A stretch of 64,000 nt of DNA from CAVRCA01 sp963719345 (lineage in GTDB: Bacteria; Pseudomonadota; Alphaproteobacteria; Acetobacterales; Acetobacteraceae), in NCBI GenBank assembly GCA_963719345.1, contig CAVRCA010000002.1:1-64000 (forward strand), read 5' to 3'. The position numbers and the translations under genes are program-made. Positions 18,001 through 26,721 of the stretch are shown here, in pieces. Below the pieces are notes generated by a model, which was not told the origin of the DNA, did not search any database, and saw nothing but the letters and a program-made list of their open reading frames with translations. Position 1 is the first letter of the stretch. Each line of letters starts with the position of its first letter.

Positions 18001-18419
18001 GCAGCGAACGCTCCAGCCAGTTGCGAGAGCCGCCCGAGTGCGCAGTCGAGCGCCAGTTCCACCCGCTGCGGCGCCGATGCGAGACCCGGATCAAGCCCCA
18101 CCAGCGGCAATCGGAGCACGGGGTGGCACTCCGGCTGTGGCAGGCGATCAGGCTTGGCGGACAGGTCGACCACCAGCGCCAGCCGCGCGGAGGCGGCATA
18201 CGGCAGTCTCAACACCCCGAGGCCACGCACCTCGAGCAAGCCGGCAAGGCGCTCGGCCGGCGAGGCGATGCCCTGCTCGATCTCGACCCGGTCATCGGCA
18301 ACCAGGGCAAAGCCGCGGTCGAGCAGACGGAGGACGAGGTCCGATTTCCCGGACCCCGCCGCCCCGATCACCAACACGCCGGCGCCCTGTCGAGAGGCGC
18401 AGCTTCCATAAATCTGCAT
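17997..18419 (-). CDS. hprK: HPr kinase/phosphorylase, short alphaproteobacterial form
   Basis: 141 residues, corresponding only to the C-terminal catalytic half of Gram-positive HprK. Walker A GAAGSGKSD lies at about residues 19-27, followed by DLVLRLLDRGFALVADDRVE. It phosphorylates HPr on Ser60 and may dephosphorylate it. Start ATG 18419 (MQIYGSCAS) matches where short HprK proteins begin; the frame is open a further 26 codons upstream. First gene of the operon, divergent from an enoyl-CoA hydratase across 270 nt. No chvI/chvG two-component genes precede it, unlike many relatives. Confidence 0.88.
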   Translation of the reverse strand: MQIYGSCASRQGAGVLVIGAAGSGKSDLVLRLLDRGFALVADDRVEIEQGIASPAERLAGLLEVRGLGVLRLPYAASARLALVVDLSAKPDRLPQPECHPVLRLPLVGLDPGLASAPQRVELALDCALGRLSQLAGAFAA

Positions 18420-18689
18420 GTGGCCTGCAATGTGGGACGGGCCACGCCAGAAGGAAAGCGACTTATGGTGGCGGGCCAACCGCGACCAGTTGGTCAAATT
18501 TGCTGTCGAAAGCCCTCATATCCGGCTACTCGCTGCCACGGTTCGCATGCTTAGGTATTTCTGACGGTGCGAGATTTGCGGTTGCGAAATTTGCATTGTC
18601 CCTGTGCTTGCCGGATCACCGTAAAATGTGGGTGAGCGCAAGCCGACCACATGCACTGATGCTGACCCTCCGGACGAGGTGTTGCTCCG
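18420..18689. promoter_or_regulatory. Divergent promoter region of hprK operon and enoyl-CoA hydratase gene
   Basis: 270 nt without a credible ORF. The part from about 18560 to 18625 is less GC-rich than its surroundings and carries a near-perfect direct repeat, GCGAGATTTGC (18569-18579) and GCGAAATTTGC (18584-18594), spaced 15 nt start to start. That could be a protein-binding site for the rightward gene. No consensus -35/-10 pair was recognised. Confidence 0.3.
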
Positions 18690-19484
18690 ATGAGCCAATC
18701 CGTTCTTCTCGAAGTGAGTTCGCGCGGAGTCGCGACTGCGACTCTGAACCGCCCGCAGGTCGGGAACGCGTACAACGAGGAAATGCTCAACGCGCTCATC
18801 GCCGGGCTCGAACGACTGGCCTCGGACCCGGCGGTCCGTTGTCTCGTTCTCCGCGGCGCCGGGCGGCATTTCCAGGCGGGTGCCGACATCACCTGGCTGG
18901 GCGAGGTCGCCGAGTATGACGCAGCGCGCGGCTACGTCGCGGCAATGGCGACGACCCGGGCTTGCAAACTGCTCAATGAGTTTCCCAAGCCGACGGTGGC
19001 CCTGGTCCACGGCGCCTGCTTCGGCGGCGGAGCGGGAATGGTGTGTTGCACCGACGTGGCATTCGCGACGCCGGATGCGCTGTTCGGCCTGACCGAGGTG
19101 CGGGTGGGAGTCGCGCCGACGCCGATCTCGACGCACATGGTCGATGCCATGGGGCTGCGGCACACGCGACGTTACGCCCTGACCGGCGAGCGGTTCGATG
19201 CCGCGGAAGCCTGCCGCATCGGCCTGGTTCACGAGATCGTGCCGGAAGCCGAGATGGAAGCGAAGCTGGCCGGGCTGCTCGACGCCATCTTCCTCGGTGC
19301 GCCGGGCGCCATTGCGGCGACCAAGCGATCGTTCCTGGGCGCTAACGGATTGCTGCTCGACGAGCGGGCGATGTCGATGCTCGCCCATGAGAGCTGGACC
19401 CAGCGCGCCTCGCCGGAAGGCCGGGAGGGAACCGCTGCCTTCCGCGAGAAGCGTACCCCCTCTTGGTACCGGCCGCCGGCATGA
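18690..19484 (+). CDS. Enoyl-CoA hydratase/isomerase family protein
   Basis: 264-residue crotonase-fold protein. The oxyanion-hole segments are RHFQAGADITWLG and HGACFGGGAGMVCCTDVAFA; the catalytic-Glu region reads FGLTEVRVGVAPTPIS, with Glu in place as in isohexenylglutaconyl-CoA and methylglutaconyl-CoA hydratase relatives. Cytoplasmic. Monocistronic, ending 21 nt from a convergent gene. The exact acyl-CoA substrate cannot be told; the box pathway at the left edge would need such hydratases downstream, but other roles are equally possible. Confidence 0.87.
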   Translation: MSQSVLLEVSSRGVATATLNRPQVGNAYNEEMLNALIAGLERLASDPAVRCLVLRGAGRHFQAGADITWLGEVAEYDAARGYVAAMATTRACKLLNEFPKPTVALVHGACFGGGAGMVCCTDVAFATPDALFGLTEVRVGVAPTPISTHMVDAMGLRHTRRYALTGERFDAAEACRIGLVHEIVPEAEMEAKLAGLLDAIFLGAPGAIAATKRSFLGANGLLLDERAMSMLAHESWTQRASPEGREGTAAFREKRTPSWYRPPA

Positions 19485-19505
19485 GCGAAGCCATGCGGCT
19501 TGAGG

Positions 19506-20102
19506 CTACTGGGTGTTGGTAGCAGCCCCGTTGGGATGGGAGCGGGAGAAGCAGCCCAGCGCATAGCAGCCCAGCAGGGCTGCGGCGCCGATGCCGATCT
19601 TGGTGCGGGTCGACATGCCGGTCGAAGCGGGTTCGTTGCCTTGCTGGTCGCGGGCGGTCTGCGCCGCACCTCCTGGGCTGCCCACGGTTACCGCAATTCT
19701 TTGTGCCTGACCCGGGCCGCCGCCGGCTGGGATGTAGTCGACGGTGATCCGGTTACCCGGCGGCACCGATCCGACGTAGTTGGCGAAGGTCGCGAGGTTG
19801 GGAAACACCTGCCCATCGACGGCGATGATCTGGTCTCCGCGGTGGAACCCTGCCTGCGCGCCGGCCGAATGCGGCCGCACCTGCTTGACTCGGATAAGCT
19901 CGAACGTCATGCCGGAATCGGTGATCTGCTGCGCCCGCTCGACGTCGAGGCCGAGGCTGCCGCGGTTGTGCGGCAGTCCCGACGCTTCCTGCGGCGACAG
20001 CAGGCGGTAGCCCATCTGGTTGTCGGCGTACGCCGGAGCGGGAAGGGATTGCAAGGCGAGAAAGGAGATCCCCACGAATGCGGCGAACGTTCTGTTGACC
20101 AT
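19506..20102 (-). CDS. Exported PDZ-domain protein with C-terminal anchor
   Basis: 198 residues. Signal peptide MVNRTFAAFVGISFLALQSL with cleavage near PAYADNQ; one PDZ domain at about residues 40-140 (GLDVERAQQI, AGAQAGFHRGDQIIAVDGQ, with the carboxylate-binding GL[DG] turn); then a linker and a short hydrophobic segment (IGIGAAALLGCYALGCF) near the C-terminus. No protease domain is present, so it probably acts as a periplasmic adaptor or substrate sensor. The YidB-like gene lies 79 nt upstream on the same strand. Confidence 0.75.
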   Translation of the reverse strand: MVNRTFAAFVGISFLALQSLPAPAYADNQMGYRLLSPQEASGLPHNRGSLGLDVERAQQITDSGMTFELIRVKQVRPHSAGAQAGFHRGDQIIAVDGQVFPNLATFANYVGSVPPGNRITVDYIPAGGGPGQAQRIAVTVGSPGGAAQTARDQQGNEPASTGMSTRTKIGIGAAALLGCYALGCFSRSHPNGAATNTQ

Positions 20103-20181
20103 GCGGAGGCTTTCTGGTCAGCGGTGCAGACAGGAAAGAGATCGCCCCGCGGCCAATGTGGCTCGCGGAGCTGGACGATTG

Positions 20182-20631
20182 TCAGACCGACATGGTGCCT
20201 TCCGAAGGGAGCTGGCCGTTCGGCGTCATGCCGTTGACCACGTTCGGGAGGTGCTGACTTAGCTGGGACAGGAAGTCGTGCGGCGCCATGCCGGCTTGAC
20301 TCGCCATGTTCTGCACTTGCCCCTGGCCGAACACCGACTCCAGTTGCTGCGGCGAGACCGGCTGATTGGCTCCGTTGCTGATCCAGGATTGGGCGAGGTG
20401 GCCGAGGCCCGCCTGCTGGAACATCGAGACCAGCCCGCCAAGGCCGGCCGCCAAGCCCGGCCCGCCTGCTCCCTGACCGGCCATGCCTTGGGCCGGACCG
20501 CCCTGTCCTGCAAAGCCTCCGCCCTGGTTGCCGCCGCCGGCAAGCAGGTTCGTCAGCACCCCTTGCAACGGTGAGCCGCCTCCCTGCGAGCCCCCCAGGA
20601 GGCCGCCGATGAGTTGGTCGAGCAGAGCCAT
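20182..20631 (-). CDS. YidB-like / DUF937 protein
   Basis: 149 residues. N-terminal MALLDQLIGGLLGG, a Gly/Gln-rich linker (about residues 15-60), then the conserved domain with VSPQQLESVFGQGQVQNMA and HDFLSQLSQHLPNVVNGMTP, hallmarks of YidB. Function unknown across the family. ATG at 20631 has GAGGAG six bases upstream. It may be cotranscribed with the PDZ gene. Confidence 0.82.
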   Translation of the reverse strand: MALLDQLIGGLLGGSQGGGSPLQGVLTNLLAGGGNQGGGFAGQGGPAQGMAGQGAGGPGLAAGLGGLVSMFQQAGLGHLAQSWISNGANQPVSPQQLESVFGQGQVQNMASQAGMAPHDFLSQLSQHLPNVVNGMTPNGQLPSEGTMSV

Positions 20632-20878
20632 GTCATTCTCCTCGCGTCATGGTGGGTGGCTGGCCTTCACGTTCTCAAGCGATGGGCACCGCCGAGACTG
20701 GCGCGGACCGGCACTGTGCCGTACGCCCCCGGGTCTTGGCAAAGCCGCCAGAGTTCTACCTCTGGCCTAACCGGGCGCACCGGCGGGAGTTCCCGCCGAG
20801 CGCGAGCGGAAACCATTGGACGACGCTGACAGTGCGGGCAGCTCGACCGTCGACGTCGTCCCGCAAGAGGCCTGAACC

Positions 20879-21562
20879 ATGCTGCTCGACGCCTTCGAGG
20901 ACGACCATCCACTTGCCGAGCGGTTCCGGACGCTGGTCCAGGAGCCTGGATTCTGCTGCGTCGGCGCCAAGGCGACGCTTGCCCGGAGCCAGCTGCACTT
21001 CATCGTGGCCCGCAGCATCACGTCGGCGTGGGACGATCTGCGGATCTATCCTGAACTCGTCCAGTTCGCCCGCACGTATCGCTCCAGCCCGAAACCGTTC
21101 CAAAGCTTCATCGTGCTCTTCGAGGGACCGCTCGGCCTGTCGGAGATGGAGTTCGAACGGAGCCTGTGGGATCGGGTACAGTCATTGACCGACAAGGACA
21201 GCTGGTATGGCCAGGCTCCGGACCCCCGCGTCAGCGCCGATCCCGACAACCCGCACTTCTCGCTAAGCTTCGGTGGCGAAGCCTTTTTCGTCGTCGGATT
21301 GCATCCCAATGCGAGCCGCGTGTCGCGGCGGTTCGATGTTCCGACCATGGTGTTCAACCTCCACGGGCAGTTCGAGGAGCTGCGGTCGAAGGGGGTTTAC
21401 GAGAAGATGCGGCAGACGATTCTGGCGCGTGATCTTGTGGTGGCCGGCTCGGTCAACCCAATGCTGGCGCGGCACGGGGAAATGTCTGAAGCGCGGCAGT
21501 ATAGTGGACGGATGGTCGGCAATGATTGGACCTGTCCGTTCCAGCGACCATCGCGACCGTAG
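20879..21562 (+). CDS. YqcI/YcgG (GntA-like) family protein
   Basis: 227 residues of the YqcI/YcgG family. Seen: PGFCCVGAKATLARSQLHF near the N-terminus, SSPKPFQSFIVLFEG, the HFSLSFGGEAFFVVGLHP core and MVFNLHGQFEELRSKGVYEK. The family includes GntA, the haem-dependent N-hydroxylase of guanitoxin biosynthesis; the Cys-Cys and His-rich N-terminal part is consistent with metal or haem binding, which I infer. It is 3 nt upstream of a DUF1989 gene, a pairing that suggests one pathway acting on an amino- or guanidino-type nitrogen compound. ATG 20879 follows CAAGAGG. Confidence 0.8.
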   Translation: MLLDAFEDDHPLAERFRTLVQEPGFCCVGAKATLARSQLHFIVARSITSAWDDLRIYPELVQFARTYRSSPKPFQSFIVLFEGPLGLSEMEFERSLWDRVQSLTDKDSWYGQAPDPRVSADPDNPHFSLSFGGEAFFVVGLHPNASRVSRRFDVPTMVFNLHGQFEELRSKGVYEKMRQTILARDLVVAGSVNPMLARHGEMSEARQYSGRMVGNDWTCPFQRPSRP

Positions 21563-21565
21563 GCG

Positions 21566-22154
21566 ATGCGCAAGACAATCCCGCCACGGTCGGGCGTCGC
21601 CTTCACGCTTGCCAAAGGGCAGCTGCTCAAGGTGATCGACCCGCAGGGTCAGCAGGTCGCCGATCTCCTGGCTTTTCGCCAGGGCGATGTGGGCGAGGTG
21701 ATCTCGTCCGGCCGCACGCTCGATTACGTCAGCCGGATTTTCCTGACGGCAGGGGATCCGATCTATTCCAATCGCAGCAACATCCTTCTGCGTATCGTCG
21801 AGGACACTGTCGGCCGGCATGATTTTCTCCTGACGCCGTGCTCGGCCGACACGTTCCGGATCATCTACGGCGACACCGCCCCGCATCGTGGGTGCTTCGG
21901 CAACCTGGCGGCCGCGCTCGCCGCATACGGCGTCAATCCCGATCAGATCCCGGTGGCGTTCAACGTCTTCATGAACGTCGTCGTGGACAGTCGTACCGGG
22001 TGAACTGCGCGTCGACCCGCCGCTGAGCAGGGCCAACGATCACGTCGTGTTCAGGGCCGAGGAGAACCTGGTCATCGGTCTGACGGCGTGCTCGGCGCTG
22101 CAGTCGAACAATTTCGCGTTCAAGCCGATCGATTACGAGATCATCGACCAGTAG
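21566..22154 (+). CDS. DUF1989 / urea carboxylase-associated family protein (one apparent frameshift)
   Basis: Cupin-like protein of the urea carboxylase-associated (UcaA/B-like) family. The first 145 codons include GQLLKVIDPQGQQVADLLAF, TLDYVSRIFLTAGDPIYSN, TPCSADTFRIIYGDT and IPVAFNVFMNVVVDSRTG, then hit TGA at 22001. Dropping one G from the GGG at 21998-22000 carries the protein on as GELRVDPPLSRANDHVVF to the TAG at 22152-22154, through LTACSALQSNNFAFKPIDY, the expected family C-terminus; total 195 residues. Members accompany urea amidolyase or guanidine carboxylase. It follows the YcgG-like gene by 3 nt. Confidence 0.8.
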
Positions 22155-22181
22155 GTCCCGATCGAGAGCGATAAGTCGCGT

Positions 22182-23297
22182 TCAGCGCGCGGGGTGCGTC
22201 ACCGCTGCAATGCGCGTCATCGATGCAGCCAGCCGCATCAGGCCGGGGAAGATGTGGCAGGCGGCGACGACGGCGGATTGGGTGCGCGGCCGCAGACAAA
22301 GCGCGTGCAGCGCGGAGGCGCGGCGCATCTGCGCACCGAGGTCGTGTCGCAGGGCCTGATGGTGCGCCGAAGCCGGGCGACCGGCGAGCCAGGCCGAGGC
22401 GGCGGCCTGTGCGCTATGCAGAGCAATGGACACTCCATCGCCGGTGAAGGACGGAATGACCGCTGCCTGGTCACCGAGACGGAACAGCGCCGGCGGATCG
22501 GCCGGGCGTGGCGTATGGACAAACCCGTACGGCAGGCGACTGATCGCGAGCGGGCGTGCGAGCAGCGATCCGGCCCCGCCCAAGCGGCGCGCCAAGTGCG
22601 GCGAGGCCTGTCGCAGGGCTTCAAGCAGGGTCTGCCAGGTTCCGCCAGTACGGCGCAGCACATCGGCCGAGACAACCAGGCTGAGGTTGGCCACCTCCCG
22701 CTCCACCAGCAGGAGCCCGGCGTAGCCGCCGTCGAACAGGATGATTTCCACCGTGCCGCGCAGCGCATCGGTCTGCTCGCGGGCGAGCGAGAGGTAGGCC
22801 TTGAAGGCGACCGCCTTGGCCGCCTGCGCCCGCCGCACGGCCCCGCGGAGATCATGTTTGCCGGTCGCCAGAAAGACCGCACCGGCGTCCACGGGTCCAT
22901 CCCGTAAGGCGACCGAGAAGCCGGATCGGGCAAACTCCAGCCCCAGCACCTTGGCGCCGTGACGGATCGAGGCACCCTCGGCCGTCGCGCGATCGAGCAG
23001 GGCGGCGTCGAACAGCCGCCTGGAGAGGCCGAGTGCGGTGAAGGGCAACCGGGCCTCCGCAACGCGGCTTCCGTGTACCAGGCGCAGTGCCGAGATCGGC
23101 ACGGCACCGAGGCTGGCGAGGTCGACTCCGAGCGAAGCAGCGCTCAGCTGCGCCTCGATGCTCAGGAAGTCGCCGCACACCTTGTCGGCCGGCTTGGCAT
23201 CACGTTCCAGCAGCAACACGGGACGGCCGGCGCGCGCGAGGAGGATGGCGACCGCCGCACCACCGGGCCCGCCGCCGATGATGACAGCCTCGTTCAC
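22182..23297 (-). CDS. FAD-dependent oxidoreductase of the type III PKS operon
   Basis: 371-residue flavoprotein of the geranylgeranyl-reductase/UbiH-like group. Dinucleotide fold VIIGGGPGGAAVAILLARAG at the N-terminus, the DKVCGDFLS motif typical of geranylgeranyl-reductase-like enzymes, and the FAD-contacting RLGDQAAVIPSFTGDGVSIAL. GTG at 23297 overlaps the methyltransferase stop (GTGA). Third gene of the PKS-methyltransferase-oxidoreductase operon. By analogy with alkylresorcinol clusters (srsABC-type), it would oxidise or reduce the polyketide product; the exact step is unknown. Confidence 0.82.
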   Translation of the reverse strand: MNEAVIIGGGPGGAAVAILLARAGRPVLLLERDAKPADKVCGDFLSIEAQLSAASLGVDLASLGAVPISALRLVHGSRVAEARLPFTALGLSRRLFDAALLDRATAEGASIRHGAKVLGLEFARSGFSVALRDGPVDAGAVFLATGKHDLRGAVRRAQAAKAVAFKAYLSLAREQTDALRGTVEIILFDGGYAGLLLVEREVANLSLVVSADVLRRTGGTWQTLLEALRQASPHLARRLGGAGSLLARPLAISRLPYGFVHTPRPADPPALFRLGDQAAVIPSFTGDGVSIALHSAQAAASAWLAGRPASAHHQALRHDLGAQMRRASALHALCLRPRTQSAVVAACHIFPGLMRLAASMTRIAAVTHPAR

Positions 23298-23992
23298 CCC
23301 GGGCGCGAGACGGTCAGACGAAAGGGCACGTGGCGTCGGATCGCGACCGGACCCGCCGGTTCCGCCGCCGATGCCAAGGCGAGGAGCTCGCTTGGGCGGA
23401 ACCCTCGGGCAATGGAGATCAGTCCGTCGCTCAGGACGAAATGATGCCATCGGGCGGCGCGCGCCAGCACCTGGAAGCCGAGCTGGGCCAAGCGGCTGCG
23501 TTGGAGGTCGCTGATCAGCCAGCCGCGGGATGCATGTCGCTCCATCCACCGGACGAAGGCGACGATCGCCTCCTCGGTCAGGTGGTGGGTGAACTGGGAG
23601 CTGACGATGAAGTCAAAGGCGCGGTCGGGCACGAAGGCGAATACGTCGCCGGCGCGGTAGGTGATCCTTGCCGCTTCCGGGGTCGCCTCGCGAGCCGCCC
23701 GCACGGCCCACGGGTTGAGGTCGATCCCGACAAGTTCGGCCTCGATGCCGCGCCGCTCGCTCCATCGCCGGATGCGGCGGAGCATGTCGCCGTAGCCGCA
23801 GGCGACATCGAGCAGCGAGAAGCGATCGCCCGCCCGCAGGCCTTGCCGGCCCAGCCAGCGCAGCGTCGGCGCTCCCGTGAACGTAGTGCGGTTGACCCGC
23901 GAGAGGTCGCGCAGGCAACGCCGATAGTCTGCGTAATCGACGCAGTCGAGGTCCATCCGCTCCGGCTCGGTGCTGCGGTGCGCCAGGTTCAC
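23294..23992 (-). CDS. Class I SAM methyltransferase of the type III PKS operon
   Basis: 232 residues from GTG 23992, which overlaps the PKS stop in GTGA. SAM-binding motif I is LLDVACGYGDMLRRI, motif II ELVGIDLNPWAV, and FIVSSQFTHHLTEE sits in the motif III region. It probably O- or C-methylates the polyketide made by the upstream synthase, as in srsB-like genes. The frame is open far upstream, so the start rests on the overlap and on the preceding frame belonging to the PKS. Confidence 0.8.
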   Translation of the reverse strand: MNLAHRSTEPERMDLDCVDYADYRRCLRDLSRVNRTTFTGAPTLRWLGRQGLRAGDRFSLLDVACGYGDMLRRIRRWSERRGIEAELVGIDLNPWAVRAAREATPEAARITYRAGDVFAFVPDRAFDFIVSSQFTHHLTEEAIVAFVRWMERHASRGWLISDLQRSRLAQLGFQVLARAARWHHFVLSDGLISIARGFRPSELLALASAAEPAGPVAIRRHVPFRLTVSRPG

Positions 23993-25066
23993 GCGCCGGC
24001 AACCCGACGAAAGCGGAACGTCTCGACGCTCAGCCCCGGACCGAAGGCCGCCGCGAGGCCGTTGCCCTCGATGCCCGGCGTGCGCATGATCCGGTCGAGA
24101 ACGAACATCAGGGTCGCCGACGACATGTTGCCGAACTCGCGCAGGATCTGGCGCGAGAACCGCAGCGCGTCCGGGCCAAGCCCCAGCGCCTGCTGCACCG
24201 CATCCAGGATGGATCGTCCGCCGGCGTGCACCGCCCAGAGGTCGACATTGGCGGGATCGGGCAGGTCGAGTGCCTCGCGGCCGTCCTGATCGAGCCAGCG
24301 CGCGGATGCGGGCGGGCACCTGGCCCGACAAGTGCATGTCAAATCCGTTGTCGCGGATATGCCAGGTGATCAGCTCCTGGCTGTCCGGTATCACGCTTGC
24401 GCGGAATGCGCCGAGCTCGATGCCCTCGGGCTCGGCGGACACCAGGCACGCCGAGCAGCCATCGGCAAACAGCAGGAACATCAGCATCTTCTCAATCTCC
24501 CACTGCTCCTGGAGATGCAGGCTGCTGAGCTCGACGTTGACCACCAGCACACGGGCGGCCGGTTCGGAACGGACGATGTGACGCGCCAGCTTAAGCGCGT
24601 TGACTGCGGCGAAACAGCCCATGAAGCCGATCATGGTGCGCTCGACCGAACTGGACAGACCAAGGGCGCTTCCCAGGTGCAGGTCGAGCCCGGGTGCCGA
24701 GAAGCCGGTGCAGGAGGCGACGATCAGATGAGTGACCGACCCGCGCAGTGCGCCGATCCCGAGACGCTCGGCCGCTTGCGTGGCGAGAGCCAGTGCCGCC
24801 GGCTCGAAACGGGCCATGCGCGCCCCGGTGCTGGGAAACTGGCCGCGCTCGTAGAATCCGCCGCGATCCAGGAACACGTCGCGCGGCAGCGGTCCGGGCT
24901 CCATGAAGGAATAGCGGTGCTCGATGTCGGACAACCCCCGCATCCGCTCGAACACCGATTGGCTGCGCTCGTCGGGCAGGGTGGTGCGCGCGAATTCGAC
25001 GAACTCGCCGTGAATGTCGTATTCGGGTACGGCTGTGCCGATCCGGTTCAGGAAGGCACGGGACAT
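23989..25066 (-). CDS. Type III polyketide synthase (one apparent frameshift)
   Basis: Chalcone-synthase-fold enzyme that extends an acyl-CoA starter with malonyl units. All three catalytic residues are visible: Cys119 in ASCTGFSAPGLDLHLG, His in WAVHAGGRSILDAV and Asn in EFGNMSSATLMFVL. The first 250 or so residues read from ATG 25066; the His/Asn-bearing third reads one frame over. Removing one C near 24304 joins them (VPARIARWLDQDGREAL), about 358 residues, the normal size. It leads an operon with a methyltransferase and a flavoprotein, the arrangement seen for bacterial alkylresorcinol or alkylpyrone lipids. Product class is inference. Confidence 0.88.
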
Positions 25067-25203
25067 GCGATCTCCGCTGCTGGTTTGACCCGCTCAGCCG
25101 CGGGATGATCATGGGACGATCTGATACTCGGCCCGCCGGCCGCGCCGTCAAGCGGGGAGGAAGCACTCGCGCCTCGCTCGGCTCCTGCCTAGAAGGCGAC
25201 GCG

Positions 25204-26088
25204 ATGCTGGACACCGCTGAACCCCCAAGCGCCCCATTCGTTCCGCACCGGAGGGACCGCCGGCCTGCGTGGTCGCCGACCCTGTCGGTGCGCGCGTCGA
25301 TGTGGCTGCATGCCGCGGCCGCCGGCGGGCTGCTGGCTGACCCGAGCGCTTGGCAGGCCTGGATTGGTGTCGTGCTGGCCAACCATTGCCTGTTGGGAGC
25401 GGTCGGGATGTGGCCCAAGAGCCGGCTGCTCGGTCCCAACCTGGTGCGGCTGCCCGAAGCTGGCGGCCGTGCTCGGGGGTTGGTCGTGCTGTCGTTCGAT
25501 GACGGGCCGGACCCGGAGGTGACGCCCCTCGTCCTCGATCTGCTGGAGCGGCATGGCGCCAGCGCGAGCTTCTTCTGTGTCGGCAAGCGTGCGCGGGCCT
25601 ACCCCGACCTCGTGCGTGACATCGCCCGGCGCGGGCACAGCGTCGAGAATCACACTGAGCGGCATAAGCTTCATTTCGCATGTTTGGGACTGGGCGGCGT
25701 CCGGCGGGAAATCGACGAGGCGCAGGCTACCCTCATCCGCATAACCGGCCGCGCGCCGCGCTTTTTTCGCGCGCCGGCCGGACTGCGCAGTCCGTTGCTG
25801 GACCCGGTTCTGAGCCGGACCGGACTGCGCTACACCTCCTGGACCCGCCGCGGCTACGACACGGTCTACCGCACTCCGGCCGCTGTGCTGCGCCACCTCA
25901 CGCGCGGGCTGCGAGCTGGCGACATCATCCTGCTGCACGACGGCGCCTATGCGAGGACGCGCGCCGGCCGTCCGGTCGTGCTGGAGGTGCTGCCCGATCT
26001 GCTCGACCATCTCCGCGGGCTTGGCTTGCGGGCGGTGTCGCTGCCCGGCGCATTCGCGCACACTGACACGACTGACGAACTCACCTGA
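25204..26088 (+). CDS. Polysaccharide deacetylase (NodB-domain) protein
   Basis: 294 residues. A hydrophobic N-terminal stretch (SMWLHAAAAGGLLADPSAW, then VVLANHCLLGAVGMW) suggests membrane association. The NodB domain follows: LSFDDGPDPEVTPLVLDLLE (metal-binding Asp-Asp), the ENHTERH metal-binding His pair, FFRAPAGLRSP and LLHDGAY. It removes acetyl or acyl groups from a sugar or lipid-linked substrate. ATG 25204 follows AGAAGGCG. It diverges from the type III PKS and is 9 nt upstream of an MlaC-like gene, inside the pigment/lipid locus next to a GT2 gene, so it may tailor a glycosylated lipid. Confidence 0.82.
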   Translation: MLDTAEPPSAPFVPHRRDRRPAWSPTLSVRASMWLHAAAAGGLLADPSAWQAWIGVVLANHCLLGAVGMWPKSRLLGPNLVRLPEAGGRARGLVVLSFDDGPDPEVTPLVLDLLERHGASASFFCVGKRARAYPDLVRDIARRGHSVENHTERHKLHFACLGLGGVRREIDEAQATLIRITGRAPRFFRAPAGLRSPLLDPVLSRTGLRYTSWTRRGYDTVYRTPAAVLRHLTRGLRAGDIILLHDGAYARTRAGRPVVLEVLPDLLDHLRGLGLRAVSLPGAFAHTDTTDELT

Positions 26089-26097
26089 AGGGCAGCA

Positions 26098-26721
26098 ATG
26101 ATCGCCAGACGTCGCCTGCTGTTCGTGCTCGCACTCCTCCTCGTCGCATCGGAGGAGGCCGCCGCGCAGGGATCGGCCGGGCTCGAGCCGGCCCAGGCCG
26201 CCGCCTTCATCCAGAAGACCGGCCAGGAGCTGGGCGCCCTGGTCGGTGGGGCGACCTCGGCCGCCGACAAGCGGCAGCGGCTACAGCCGTTCATCGACCG
26301 GGTGGTGGACGTCGACACGGTGGCGCGCTTCTGCCTCGGCCGCTACTGGCGCCTAGCGACGCCGGAGCAGCAACGCGAGTACCTCCGCCTGTTTCACGGC
26401 GTGCTGCTGACCAACGTCGTCGCCCGCATGGGCGACTACCAGAAGACCGAGGTAAAAGTGGTCATCGGTCAGCCCGACCTTCGGGAAGACGGGGTACACG
26501 TCCCGACGGTGGTGGAGCGGACCGGCAATCCGCCCGCCCGCGTCACCTGGATCGTGCGCCAGGACGAGGGAGGGCCGCGGATCGTCGATGTGGTCGCCGA
26601 GGGCACCAGTCTTCGCCTGACCGTGCGCAGCGACTACAACTCGTTTCTGGCGCAGCACGGCGACAACGTCGATGCGCTGATCGCCGCGTTGCGCGAGCAG
26701 GCGCGTCAGAACTCCGGCTGA
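26098..26721 (+). CDS. MlaC/Ttg2D-like periplasmic phospholipid-binding protein
   Basis: 207 residues with a signal peptide (RRRLLFVLALLLVASEEAAA). The MlaC-type fold is marked by FIDRVVDVDTVARFCLGRYW, ATPEQQREYLRLFHGVLLTN and RIVDVVAEGTSLRLTVRSDY. MlaC proteins ferry lipids between membranes; HpnM does so for hopanoids. No MlaABDEF genes are near, so this copy probably serves the lipid or polyene products of the surrounding cluster. ATG 26098 lies after AAGGGC. Its last 16 nt overlap the convergent methyltransferase gene. Confidence 0.82.
   Translation: MIARRRLLFVLALLLVASEEAAAQGSAGLEPAQAAAFIQKTGQELGALVGGATSAADKRQRLQPFIDRVVDVDTVARFCLGRYWRLATPEQQREYLRLFHGVLLTNVVARMGDYQKTEVKVVIGQPDLREDGVHVPTVVERTGNPPARVTWIVRQDEGGPRIVDVVAEGTSLRLTVRSDYNSFLAQHGDNVDALIAALREQARQNSG

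Noticed and set aside
21998..22003. Programmed +1 frameshift at GGG TGA in the DUF1989 gene
   Set aside because: A stop codon at the slip site invites the idea, but nine other unrelated genes show the same one-base excess without stops or a shared motif, so error is simpler.
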